Below are positions 8,491 to 16,690 of a DNA stretch of 64,000 nucleotides, one piece after another; the first letter of the stretch is position 1; each line of letters begins with the position of its first letter. The DNA is taken from positions 620,001 to 684,000 of the forward strand of contig JADKAO010000001.1 in assembly GCA_016715285.1 (NCBI GenBank), read 5' to 3'. The notes beneath the pieces were generated by a model that was given only the letters and a program-made list of their open reading frames with translations, was not told where the DNA came from and did not search any database. Origin of the DNA: Actinomycetales bacterium (GTDB taxonomy: Bacteria; Actinomycetota; Actinomycetes; Actinomycetales; Dermatophilaceae). The position numbers and the translations under genes are program-made.

Positions 8491-9688
8491 GTCCGTGCGC
8501 CCGCCACCCCGTGCGCTCGATCCACGCCAAGACCTGCCCGTATGCCGTGTCAAACCAGGGTTCCTTCGCGCGCGAGTAGGTGCGGGTCACCGGGTGGGAG
8601 GCCGCGAGCTGTTGTTTCAGCACGGCATACTCCTCGCGCGCACTGGGCTCGGCTCGTAGCCAGTCCCGGAATGCCAAGGCGAACTCGTATGCCGGAGAGC
8701 CGATTTCGCGGACATGGACGTGGACGAACCGCCCTGGGTCACAACCGCCATAGAACCGCTTTTGCCAACTGGCGGCCGGGGCGTCGCTCGGGTGTGGGTG
8801 GTCTTGGCCCCGGTCGGGCTCCAGCACATACCCTGCCGATCGCATGGCCGCCATGAAGTCGGGAGCGTCAGCGTCCGCGAGCCGTCGCACTCCGATCTGC
8901 ACGTCAATGACGGGTTTGGCGAGCAACCCTGGCACGCTCGTAGACCCGATGTGGTGCACGTCAACACCCTGCCCAGGCAGGGCCGCGGCCAGTCGAGCCA
9001 CCACGCGCGCCCCAGCAGCGGCCCACTCGGGGTCAGCCGGAGCCAGGTGAGTGTGATCGGGACGCTTGGCCCGGATGCCGTCGCGGAGGTTCACGGCATA
9101 CGGCATGAGCCGCGTGTGCCACAGCACTTCGACCGCCGCCACGGTCACATCCCGGGAGCCTTGGTTGTCGATCCACACGTCGGCAGCGGCGTGCCGCTGC
9201 GAGTCCGTGGCTTGGGCGGCGATCCGCGCCCGGGCATCAGCCTCGGCCAGGCCGCGATGGGTGACGAGGCGCTCGACCCGCGTCTCCTCCCCTGCCCCGA
9301 CCACGACGGTGAGGTGCTCGTGGACCCAGAGGCTCTTTTCGACAAGGAGGGGCATGTCATAGACCTCGACGAGCGCATCTGTGGGGGCCGAACGCAACGT
9401 AGCGACCCGAGCGGCGATGGCCGGCCCGGTGATGGCTTCGAGCGCCCGCAACCGCTCGGGATCTGGGAAGACGATCGCGGCGAGCCCCGCTCGGTCCAGC
9501 GCTCCGTCCGCCGTCAGGACCTGCGCACCAAACTCCGCGGCGATAGCCGCCAGGGCTGGCGCGCCAGGCTCCACGACCTCACGCGCAACCCGATCCGCGT
9601 CGATGACCCGAGCGCCCAACGAGGCGAGGTGGCTGGCCACGGTCGACTTCCCCGACCCAATGCCTCCGGTGAGACCGACACGCAGCAT
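8483..9688 (-). CDS. coaE: Dephospho-CoA kinase fused to a GrpB-family domain
   Basis: 401 residues. Residues 1-~200 are dephospho-CoA kinase, the last step of coenzyme A synthesis: P-loop GGIGSGKS (8-15), then VIDADRVAREVV with the substrate-side Asp and Arg residues, and the CoaE C-terminal helices. Residues ~213-395 are a GrpB/UPF0157 domain of the nucleotidyltransferase fold, with HHIGSTSVPG (245-254) and KPVIDVQIGV. This fusion is widespread in actinobacteria, including M. tuberculosis CoaE, where the second domain has been linked to folding or regulation of the kinase. It is the first gene of a pair with the downstream hydrolase. The start is ATG 9688. Confidence 0.95.
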   Translation of the reverse strand: MLRVGLTGGIGSGKSTVASHLASLGARVIDADRVAREVVEPGAPALAAIAAEFGAQVLTADGALDRAGLAAIVFPDPERLRALEAITGPAIAARVATLRSAPTDALVEVYDMPLLVEKSLWVHEHLTVVVGAGEETRVERLVTHRGLAEADARARIAAQATDSQRHAAADVWIDNQGSRDVTVAAVEVLWHTRLMPYAVNLRDGIRAKRPDHTHLAPADPEWAAAGARVVARLAAALPGQGVDVHHIGSTSVPGLLAKPVIDVQIGVRRLADADAPDFMAAMRSAGYVLEPDRGQDHPHPSDAPAASWQKRFYGGCDPGRFVHVHVREIGSPAYEFALAFRDWLRAEPSAREEYAVLKQQLAASHPVTRTYSRAKEPWFDTAYGQVLAWIERTGWRAHGHA

Positions 9689-9709
9689 TGCTCCACCCTA
9701 CGGGAGCGC

Positions 9710-10174
9710 CTAGTGCTCCCCGGTGCGGCGGCGAGCTTCAAGGATTTCGAGGTCCTCTTCCTCCACCTGGTCGGGGTCGATGTCAGCGGTGCAGTGACGG
9801 CACTTGAGCGCGTCAACCGACACGAACTCCTTGCAGAAGGGGCATTCCCGCTGACCTTGAGCTCGGAAGTTGCCCAGACCCGCCTTCTTGAGGACCTTCA
9901 CGATCCCAAACAGCACGAGCGCCATCAGCAGGAAGCCAACGAAATCCGTGAGGAAGGCGCCGTACTTGATCTCAGCGTCGTTGACTGTGACGACAAGCTC
10001 GGTGAAGTCAGGCTTGCCGAAGATCGCCGCCACAAACTGCATGAGCACATTGCTCGCCAGGCTCTCCACGAGAGCTGCGAACGCTGCACCGATGATGAAG
10101 CCCAGGGCCAGGTCGAGCATGTTGCCACCCATGGCAAACGCCCGAAACTCTTTCCACATCTGTCGCATGGGCAC
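9710..10174 (-). CDS. mscL: Large-conductance mechanosensitive channel with C-terminal zinc ribbon
   Basis: MscL, 154 residues. Its two transmembrane helices (~17-45 and ~72-97) gate an osmotic safety pore in the cytoplasmic membrane. The N-terminal text WKEFRAFAMGGNMLDLALGF is the family signature. After a charged stretch comes a zinc-ribbon tail with Cys111, Cys114, Cys125 and Cys128 (CPFC, CRHC) and an acidic end. Such tails are common in actinobacterial MscL. The GTG at 10174 gives MPMRQMW; internal ATGs two or five residues later are equally possible. Divergent from the lyase gene at 10289, with a 14-bp palindrome between them. Confidence 0.93.
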   Translation of the reverse strand: MPMRQMWKEFRAFAMGGNMLDLALGFIIGAAFAALVESLASNVLMQFVAAIFGKPDFTELVVTVNDAEIKYGAFLTDFVGFLLMALVLFGIVKVLKKAGLGNFRAQGQRECPFCKEFVSVDALKCRHCTADIDPDQVEEEDLEILEARRRTGEH

Positions 10175-10218
10175 CCATTGTGAATCTGTTGCGGCGTCAA
10201 CGCCAGGTGGCGTACCCC

Positions 10219-10232
10219 CGCTGTTAACAGCG
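10219..10232. promoter_or_regulatory. 14-bp perfect palindrome in the mscL/lyase intergenic region
   Basis: CGCTGTTAACAGCG is perfectly self-complementary. It lies in the 114-bp divergent gap, 45 bases from the mscL start and 57 bases from the lyase start. That is the size and placement expected of a dimeric repressor operator. The regulator is unknown and none is encoded next to it. Confidence 0.4.
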
Positions 10233-10288
10233 TTGGTCCCCTAGGGCTCGTCCGGGCCGCGGGGATGCACACGGCATACTGACTCCTC

Positions 10289-11695
10289 ATGAGTGACCCG
10301 TTCCATGCCTACCCCTATCGCGACGACTATCCCGTCCTCCGAGCAATGCCAGAAACGGGTCGTGACCGCAGCGAGGTGCTCGCCGAACTCCACACCATCG
10401 CCGCTCAGGAAGACCAAGCCTGGGAATCGGGACAATGCAGCGGAACGATTTATCTCGGTAACACCGAGCATTACGACTTTTTGTCTGATGTTTTCGGACA
10501 ATTCGCACACCAGAATGCGCTGCAACGCGACATGTGCCCGAGCGCGACGCGGTTCGAGGGTGAGATCCTCGCGATGGCGCTTGACCTCATGCACGCCGAC
10601 GCAGCCAGCGCGACCGGCACGACACCGGCGGGGCTCGTCACGAGCGGCGGCACCGACAGCATCCTGCACGCGATGCTCTGCTACCGCGAGGACGCCCGTG
10701 CCCGCGGCGTCGAGCGCCCCACCATCATCAAGCCCGAGACCGCCCACCCCGCCTTCACCAAGGCCGCGCACTTGTTCGGGATGGACCTTCGCGTTGTGCC
10801 GGTCGACCCGACGACAACGCTCGTCGACCCCGCCGCGGTCGCGGCTGAGATTGACGCGAACACCGCGGTGATCATTGGCTCCGCGGGCAACTACCCCTAC
10901 GGCACCGTCGACCCCATCGCCGACCTCGGCGCCCTCGCGGCACATGCCGGAGTGGGGCTTCACGTGGACGGATGCCTCGGGGGGTTCATTCTCCCTTTCG
11001 CCGAAGAGCTCGGGTATGCCGTGCCGCAGTTCGACTTCCGCGTCCCGGGAGTGACGAGCATTTCCGCAGACACCCACAAATACGGGTATGGACTTAAGGG
11101 CACCTCGACGGTGCTGTTCCGGGATAAAGCGTTGCGCAACCGGTCGTACTTCTTTGTGCCCGACTGGTCGGGGGGCAAATACTTCTCCCCGGGCATGGCT
11201 GGTTCTCGATCGGTGGGGTTGCTCGCGTCGACGTGGGCCTCGATGGTGACGCTGGGCCGAACTGGCTACCGCGAACGCGCTCGAGGCATCCTCGAGGTGG
11301 CGGCTGGGTTGGCCGATGCCGTGCGCTCCCAGCCGTCACTGCGCCTCGTCGGGGACTCCCCCTTCGTCGTTGCCTTCGCCTCAGACGAGATCGATATCTA
11401 TCACGTCAACGACGCGATGCGGGCTCGCGGGTGGCGCTTCAACGGCCTGCAGTACCCCAACGCCCTGCACATTGCGGTCACCGGGCCACAACTGCAAGAC
11501 GGTGTCGTGCAACGCTTTTCGTCCGACCTCGCCGCTTCAGTCGAGTATGCCGTGGAGCGCGAGGGCACCCCCGCGCAGAGCGCTGCCCTATATGGCGGGG
11601 TCCCGGGTGGCCTCACACCAGCCGCGTCGATGTTCATCACCGCCGTGATGACCCAGATGATGGATGCCCAGCAGACGGTGCCGTCCGGCGCATGA
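10289..11695 (+). CDS. Sphingosine-1-phosphate-lyase-like PLP enzyme
   Basis: 468 residues, group II PLP-dependent carbon-carbon lyase/decarboxylase. Motifs match sphingosine-1-phosphate lyases closely: LVTSGGTDSILHAM, ETAHPAFTKAAHLFG, LHVDGCLGGFILPF and SADTHKYGYGLKG, with Lys264 as the PLP Schiff-base residue. Eukaryotic and some bacterial relatives (Symbiobacterium, Legionella) split phosphorylated sphingoid bases into phosphoethanolamine and an aldehyde. There is no N-terminal membrane helix, as in bacterial forms. The next gene, an FGGY kinase, overlaps it by 4 bases, so the natural substrate may be a phosphorylated amino-polyol made by that kinase; this is an inference. A generic amino-acid decarboxylase is the alternative. 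Confidence 0.85.
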   Translation: MSDPFHAYPYRDDYPVLRAMPETGRDRSEVLAELHTIAAQEDQAWESGQCSGTIYLGNTEHYDFLSDVFGQFAHQNALQRDMCPSATRFEGEILAMALDLMHADAASATGTTPAGLVTSGGTDSILHAMLCYREDARARGVERPTIIKPETAHPAFTKAAHLFGMDLRVVPVDPTTTLVDPAAVAAEIDANTAVIIGSAGNYPYGTVDPIADLGALAAHAGVGLHVDGCLGGFILPFAEELGYAVPQFDFRVPGVTSISADTHKYGYGLKGTSTVLFRDKALRNRSYFFVPDWSGGKYFSPGMAGSRSVGLLASTWASMVTLGRTGYRERARGILEVAAGLADAVRSQPSLRLVGDSPFVVAFASDEIDIYHVNDAMRARGWRFNGLQYPNALHIAVTGPQLQDGVVQRFSSDLAASVEYAVEREGTPAQSAALYGGVPGGLTPAASMFITAVMTQMMDAQQTVPSGA

Positions 11696-13251
11696 CCACT
11701 GCCTCGCCAGCCGACTCGCTCGAGCTCGGTCGTCGCCACGTCCTGGCGGTCGATCTGGGCACCGGCGGACCCAAGGTCGGCATCGTGTCGCTCAGCGGTG
11801 AACTGCGCTGGTGCGGCCAGTTGCCCGTTCCCACCGAGCGCAGCCAACACGGAGTAGCCGTGCAGGATGCTGCCCTCTGGTGGGAGCTCATCCTTGAGCT
11901 CGCGACCCAAGGGCTGGGGTCGGGTGCGGTCGACCCCCACTCGGTTGAGGCGGTCGCCGTCACCGGGCAGTGGGGAAGCACGGTCCCAGTCGATGCGGGC
12001 GGCATACCGGTTGGTCCGTGTCGGCTCTTTCTCGATACTCGCGGCGCTCCGCACGCTCACAAGCTCATAGGGGGCGCGATGGCGGGCTATCACCCGACGC
12101 GCGCTCTCAAGTGGCTCCGCACGACCGCGGGCGCACCGTCACCGAACGGGGGCGATCCGGTGGCGCACATGCTGTCTTTGAGTCGCGACGACCCCGAGGT
12201 GACCGCGCGAGCTCGGTGGTTCCTCGAACCCGTCGACTACGTGACGATGCGCTTCACCGGACGGGCGGTCGCCTCCCCCAACTCGATGACGGGGGCATGG
12301 CTCACCGACAATCGCGACCTGGGCCACGCGGCATACGACATGGGCCTCGTCGCGCTCAGTGGGGTCTCTGAGGCTCACCTGCCGCCGCTGGTCGCGAGCG
12401 GTTCGCTTGTGGGCGAGGTGCTTCCCGAGGTATGCCGCGTGCTTGGGTTGCGCGCTGGCGTCGTCGCCGTCGCCGGCGTGACCGACTTGTTGTCAGCGAC
12501 CATCGGCTCCGGTGCGGTCTGCGATGACCAGGCTCATTTCGCAATCTCGACGACGTCGTGGATCTCGGCGCCGATGGCCACGAAGAAGACCGACATCCTG
12601 CATTCGATTGCCACCGTGCCGGGGCTGTGGCCAGACCGATACCTCGTCGCCAACAACCACGAGACGTCAGGGCTGTGCCTGGCCTGGGCTCAAGAACTCT
12701 GGGGCGGCAGTTTCGACGACTTGACCGCACTGGCGTCGACAGCTCCGGCCGGGTCGGGGCGAGTCCTCTTCACCCCTTGGCTGGCCGGTCTGCGGTCCCC
12801 GGAAGATGATCGTCGGGCCCGTGGCGGTTGGCACAACCTGTCGGTGACGACGACGAAGGCCGACCTTGTCCGGGCCGTCTTGGAAGGCGTGACGTTCAAC
12901 AACCGCTGGCTGTTGGAGCAGGTCGACCGGTTTGTTGGCCGCCGCATTGAGACGCTTCGCGTGATTGGCGGCGGGGCGCTCTCGGACTTCTGGTGTCAGC
13001 TTCACGCCGACATGACTGGGCGTCAGATCGAGCGGGTCACCGAACCCATGACCGCGCAGCTGCGGGGCGCTGCACTCATCGCTGGCGTCGCCTTGGGAGC
13101 GCTCACGCGCGAGGACATTGCCGAGTCGGTCGTGGTCGAACGCACCTTCACGCCTGATGCTGGGGCGAGCACGGCATACGGGCCGATCTATCAGGAGTTC
13201 CGTCGCCTCTATCGGCAGCAGAAGGGCATGTTCGCTCGGCTCAACGGGTGA
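11692..13251 (+). CDS. FGGY-family carbohydrate kinase
   Basis: 519 residues. The N-terminal ATPase fold begins HVLAVDLGTGGPKVGIVSLSG (from residue 16), where DLGTGGPK is the phosphate-1 loop. AVTGQWGST follows, and the C-terminal domain carries IGGGALSDFWCQLHADMTG, the adenosine-binding block of FGGY kinases. Relatives phosphorylate xylulose, gluconate, glycerol, ribulose and erythritol; the text does not settle which. The ATG at 11692 overlaps the stop of the lyase gene (GCATGA). The frame is open far upstream, but that part is antisense-like noise over the lyase gene. The 3' end overlaps the convergent phosphodiesterase gene by 11 bases. Confidence 0.9.
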   Translation: MTTASPADSLELGRRHVLAVDLGTGGPKVGIVSLSGELRWCGQLPVPTERSQHGVAVQDAALWWELILELATQGLGSGAVDPHSVEAVAVTGQWGSTVPVDAGGIPVGPCRLFLDTRGAPHAHKLIGGAMAGYHPTRALKWLRTTAGAPSPNGGDPVAHMLSLSRDDPEVTARARWFLEPVDYVTMRFTGRAVASPNSMTGAWLTDNRDLGHAAYDMGLVALSGVSEAHLPPLVASGSLVGEVLPEVCRVLGLRAGVVAVAGVTDLLSATIGSGAVCDDQAHFAISTTSWISAPMATKKTDILHSIATVPGLWPDRYLVANNHETSGLCLAWAQELWGGSFDDLTALASTAPAGSGRVLFTPWLAGLRSPEDDRRARGGWHNLSVTTTKADLVRAVLEGVTFNNRWLLEQVDRFVGRRIETLRVIGGGALSDFWCQLHADMTGRQIERVTEPMTAQLRGAALIAGVALGALTREDIAESVVVERTFTPDAGASTAYGPIYQEFRRLYRQQKGMFARLNG

Positions 13252-14119
13252 GGGCGCGGGCGGGGTAGTCGGTGACCAGCGCGTCCACGCCAGCGTCAAT
13301 CACCCGCCGGATGTCATCGGGGTCGTTGACCGTCCATGGGATCACCGCCAGACCGAGCTCGTGTGCGCGGGTGACGAAGGGAGCGTCGCACGTCAGGTAG
13401 TGCGGGGACACCACGTGAGCACCGACTGCCGCCGCTGCGCCGGCGAGGTCAGCTCCATGGTCCTCCCAGCGGACCGAACCCAGCCACGCACTCCCCGGCG
13501 TGTAGGTGTGGCCGACCACGGCGAGTGCCGAGCGGAGCAACGTCGGATCGAGTTCACGAGCCAGGTCAAGGACGGCCCAGTCAAAGGAGTGGACCAGGCT
13601 CCGAGTGGCGAGGTCAGCGTCGTGGATGGCCGTGATGACGCCCTCGACGAGCGCGCGGCGACTGGCAACTTCGCTGGGATCGTCTGGATCCACCTTGAGT
13701 TCGACGGTCCACCACAGGTCGTGGTCGGCGCAGCTCGCGAAAACCTCTGCGAGAGTGGAGATCCCGGTCCCGGGGTGGGATTGCTGCTCCGGGAATGCAG
13801 GGAGCGTGAGGGTGCCGACATCGACGGTTCGGAGTTGGGCGAGGTTGAGATCGCTGACTCTGGCGCCGGTGTAGTCAGCTTGCGCCGCCCGAGTCATCAG
13901 ACACTTGTCGGCCTGCAAGGTCGGGTCATGCCATACGACGACGTGACCGTCAGCGGTGAGGCGGACATCGAGTTCGATACCGGTCGCCCCCGCGTCGACG
14001 GCGGCCAAGAAACTCGGCACCGTGTTCTCGGGGACGAGCCCACGGGCACCCCGGTGACCTTGGACGCGGTACCGGCTCAGGTCGAGCCGTGCGGGGTGTG
14101 CTGGTCTCGGCTTAGCCAC
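13241..14119 (-). CDS. Glycerophosphodiester phosphodiesterase
   Basis: GDPD-family enzyme, 292 residues, a TIM barrel that hydrolyses glycerophosphodiesters to glycerol-3-phosphate and an alcohol. Catalytic and metal ligands are recognisable: GHRGARGLVPENT (21-33, His22, Glu31, Asn32), GIELDVRLTADGHVVVWHD (48-66, Glu49, Asp51, His64), a mid-barrel VELK, and the ending PWTVNDPDD. There is no signal peptide, so it acts in the cytoplasm. It is the last gene after ugpA-E-B-C and corresponds in role to UgpQ: it cleaves imported glycerophosphodiesters such as glycerophosphocholine. The gap to the ATPase gene is 21 bases. Confidence 0.93.
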   Translation of the reverse strand: MAKPRPAHPARLDLSRYRVQGHRGARGLVPENTVPSFLAAVDAGATGIELDVRLTADGHVVVWHDPTLQADKCLMTRAAQADYTGARVSDLNLAQLRTVDVGTLTLPAFPEQQSHPGTGISTLAEVFASCADHDLWWTVELKVDPDDPSEVASRRALVEGVITAIHDADLATRSLVHSFDWAVLDLARELDPTLLRSALAVVGHTYTPGSAWLGSVRWEDHGADLAGAAAAVGAHVVSPHYLTCDAPFVTRAHELGLAVIPWTVNDPDDIRRVIDAGVDALVTDYPARALTR

Positions 14120-14140
14120 GTCGCGTTATCGCTGCTCCCG

Positions 14141-15226
14141 TCAGGGACGCAGCGAGTCCCCCGTGGTGGCATCGAAGAAGTGGGCTCCGGCTGGATCGGG
14201 TTGAACGGCAATGACGTCGCCGAGCGCGATCCGCGTGCGTTCGTCGAGTTTGACCGTGATCCGGTCGGCTTCGTCCCCTGCGGTGGGGTGACCGTAGACG
14301 AAGGACTCAGACCCGAGAACTTCCACGAGATCCACGACGAGGTCAACGCTGCGCGGCGTGCCCTTGGGCACGACCTGCCACGCTTCCGGCCTGAGCCCGA
14401 TCGTGACCTGGTCTCCGGCGCGTGCTGCGAGCTCACGTTCCAGAGGCACCGGAGTGCCGTGCACGTCCGCTACGCCCTGGGCAACCGCCGCCTTCGTGAG
14501 ATAGATCGCGGGAGACCCGATGAACGACGCGACAAAGGCATTGACGGGGTGGTCATACAGCCGTTCTGGCGTGTCGACCTGCTGGAGTTTGCCGTCCTTG
14601 AGCACCGCAACCCGGTCGCCCATCGTCATGGCCTCGACCTGGTCGTGCGTGACATAGACCGTCGTAATGCCGAGGCGGCGCTGCAGTCGCGCGATTTGGG
14701 ACCTTGTTGAGACGCGCAGTTTGGCGTCGAGGTTGGACAGCGGCTCGTCCATGCAAAACACCTTGGGATTGCGGACGATTGCCCGCCCCATGGCGACCCG
14801 CTGGCGCTGTCCACCGGACATGGCGCCGGGCTTGCGATCGAGGAGGTTCTCGAGTTCGAGGATCTTGGCAGCCTCGGCCACCCGAGCGTCGGCGTCGGCC
14901 TTGCTCACACCGAAGTTGCGCAGCGCGAAGGCCATGTTCTCGGCGGCGCTCATATTGGGATAGAGCGCATAGCTCTGGAAGACCATCGCCACATCGCGGT
15001 CGCGTGGCCGGACGCCCTTCTGGTCGTGACCGTCGATGAGGATCCGGCCGCCGTCGATCGGCTCCAGACCGGCGAGCATGCGCAGGGTGGTCGACTTGCC
15101 GCACCCTGACGGGCCTACCAGGACGAGGAACTCACCATCGGCGATGTCGAGGGTCACCGCGTCGACGGCGGGGGGATCCTGCGCGGTGAAGCGTCGGGTC
15201 GCCTCGTCGAAGTAGACGGTCGCCAC
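14141..15226 (-). CDS. ugpC: ABC transporter ATP-binding protein, UgpC/MsmK type
   Basis: 361 residues. ABC ATPase with Walker A GPSGCGKS (38-45), Q-loop VFQSYALYPNMS, signature MSGGQRQR, Walker B VFCMDEPLSNLDAK and H-loop VYVTHDQ. The C-terminal third is the regulatory OB/MalK-like domain with GLRPEAW. Such subunits power carbohydrate or glycerol-3-phosphate importers. Context (substrate-binding protein and two permeases upstream, GDPD downstream) points to the ugp system. A perfect 18-bp inverted repeat separates it from the binding-protein gene, so it is probably expressed less than that gene. An AGGAGGA Shine-Dalgarno precedes the ATG. Confidence 0.93.
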   Translation of the reverse strand: MATVYFDEATRRFTAQDPPAVDAVTLDIADGEFLVLVGPSGCGKSTTLRMLAGLEPIDGGRILIDGHDQKGVRPRDRDVAMVFQSYALYPNMSAAENMAFALRNFGVSKADADARVAEAAKILELENLLDRKPGAMSGGQRQRVAMGRAIVRNPKVFCMDEPLSNLDAKLRVSTRSQIARLQRRLGITTVYVTHDQVEAMTMGDRVAVLKDGKLQQVDTPERLYDHPVNAFVASFIGSPAIYLTKAAVAQGVADVHGTPVPLERELAARAGDQVTIGLRPEAWQVVPKGTPRSVDLVVDLVEVLGSESFVYGHPTAGDEADRITVKLDERTRIALGDVIAVQPDPAGAHFFDATTGDSLRP

Positions 15227-15272
15227 GAGGGCTCCTCCTTGGGTCAGTCAGCTAGCGGGGTGCGAGCTGGTG

Positions 15273-15310
15273 GGGTATGCCGTGCGCTCAGGTGAGCGCA
15301 CGGCATACCC
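15273..15310 (-). terminator. 18-bp perfect hairpin between ugpB and ugpC, built from two GTATGCCG copies
   Basis: Arms 15273-15290 and 15293-15310 are exact reverse complements (GGGTATGCCGTGCGCTCA) with a 2-base centre. It begins 8 bases after the ugpB stop and ends 47 bases before the ugpC start. There is no T-tract. As an intercistronic hairpin it could stop part of the transcripts or protect the 3' end of the ugpB message. Each arm contains one copy of the dispersed GTATGCCG word. Confidence 0.8.
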
Positions 15311-15317
15311 GCGGGGT

Positions 15318-16622
15318 TTAGAGCTTGGGCTTGATCTGGCTGTCGATCGCGGCCTGGGTCTCCTTGTCGAGCGCAGCGAAGACCGTCGCGACGTCGCCGC
15401 CCTGGGCGATCTGGTCGAGCGCCTTGCCGATCCGCGCGCCGCCGCCGGGCACGAGCACCCGGGCGTTGTCCTGGCTGCGGGTCTTGGACAGCTGCTGGAC
15501 AGCAACCTTGGCGCGCGGGTTCTTCTCGAGGAAGGCCTTCTCCGCCTCGTTGTCCAGGGCGGACTTGCGCACCGGCATGTAGCCCGTCGCCTGGGTGAAG
15601 GTCACCGTGCTCTCCGTGTTGGTGAGGAACTCGATGAACTTCACGGCGTTCTTCTTGCGCTCGTCCGACAGACCCGCCGGGATGGCCACACCAGCGCCAC
15701 CGGTCGGGCAGGCCCCGTCACCGGGAAGGAACGCGGTGCCGAACTCGAACTTGGCGTTCTTCGTGATGCCGCCCAAGGTGCCGGTGGACTGCAGGCAGGC
15801 AGCGGCGATGCCAGCGCTGAACTCCGCGTCGGGGCTCTTGGAGAACTTCGCCCACTTGTTCTTGGCGAGGTCCTGCAAGAACTGGCCCGCCGCAACAGTT
15901 TTGGGGTCGGACGCGGTCGCGGTCCACTCTTTGGACAGCTGTCCACCCATCGACCACGCCATGTTCTGGAAGTACCAGTCGAGGTAGTTGGAACCATCCG
16001 CGAGCTGGAGGGCGACCTTGTCAGCGCCGGCCACCGCGGCGAGTTTGGGCGCCCACTCCTTGAACTCGTCCCACGTCGTCGGGCCGCGGTCAGGCAGGCC
16101 GGCAGCAGTCCACATCGCCTTGTTGTAGTAGAAGAGCGGCGTCGAGCGAGCAAACGGCAGCGCATAGTGCTTGCCGTTGAACTTGTAGTCGTTGTAGAGC
16201 GCGTCGACGTAGTCGTCGGTCTTGAGGCCAGCCGCGGCGAGCAGGTCATCGAGCGGGGCGAGCTGCTTGTTGAGCGCGAAGTTGAACCACGTGACGTCGG
16301 AGGCGACGATGACGTCGGGCAGCTGACCGCCGGCGAGGGCCGCGTTGAACTTCTGGGCGACCTCTTCGTAGTTCTTGCCGCCGTCGATGAGTGACACCGT
16401 GATGCCTGGGTTGGCCTTCTGGAAGGCCTCAATGAGCTTGGCCTCGGTGTCCTTGGAGGTGCCGGGGTGGTTGCTCCAGAACTGCAGAGGCCCACCGGCG
16501 GCAGCACCTCCGCCGCCCGATGCGCTCGGCGCACTCCCGGTGCCAGCGCAAGCGGCCAGCCCGGCGGCCACACCTGCGGCACCGGCTAGGCCGAGGAACC
16601 CTCGGCGGGTCAGGTCCTTCAT
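15318..16622 (-). CDS. ugpB: ABC transporter substrate-binding lipoprotein, UgpB-like
   Basis: 434 residues. Family 1 extracellular solute-binding protein. The N-terminus has a twin-arginine pair (TRRGFLGLAG, Arg6-Arg7) and a lipobox LAAC with Cys25, so it is an exported lipoprotein, possibly through the Tat route. A Gly/Ala/Ser linker follows, then the binding domain, with FWSNHPGTSKDTEAKLIEAF, DVIVASDVTWF and YALPFARSTPLFYYNKAMW typical of UgpB/maltose-type proteins. It captures the substrate outside the membrane for UgpAE. Context suggests glycerol-3-phosphate or glycerophosphodiesters, but a sugar is not excluded. Followed by a strong hairpin. Confidence 0.92.
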   Translation of the reverse strand: MKDLTRRGFLGLAGAAGVAAGLAACAGTGSAPSASGGGGAAAGGPLQFWSNHPGTSKDTEAKLIEAFQKANPGITVSLIDGGKNYEEVAQKFNAALAGGQLPDVIVASDVTWFNFALNKQLAPLDDLLAAAGLKTDDYVDALYNDYKFNGKHYALPFARSTPLFYYNKAMWTAAGLPDRGPTTWDEFKEWAPKLAAVAGADKVALQLADGSNYLDWYFQNMAWSMGGQLSKEWTATASDPKTVAAGQFLQDLAKNKWAKFSKSPDAEFSAGIAAACLQSTGTLGGITKNAKFEFGTAFLPGDGACPTGGAGVAIPAGLSDERKKNAVKFIEFLTNTESTVTFTQATGYMPVRKSALDNEAEKAFLEKNPRAKVAVQQLSKTRSQDNARVLVPGGGARIGKALDQIAQGGDVATVFAALDKETQAAIDSQIKPKL

Positions 16623-16690
16623 GTGTTGTGCCTCCCGTTGGATGGGTTGTTCTCGTGTACCCGCGGGTGCGGACGCACGCGCTTTCTGTG

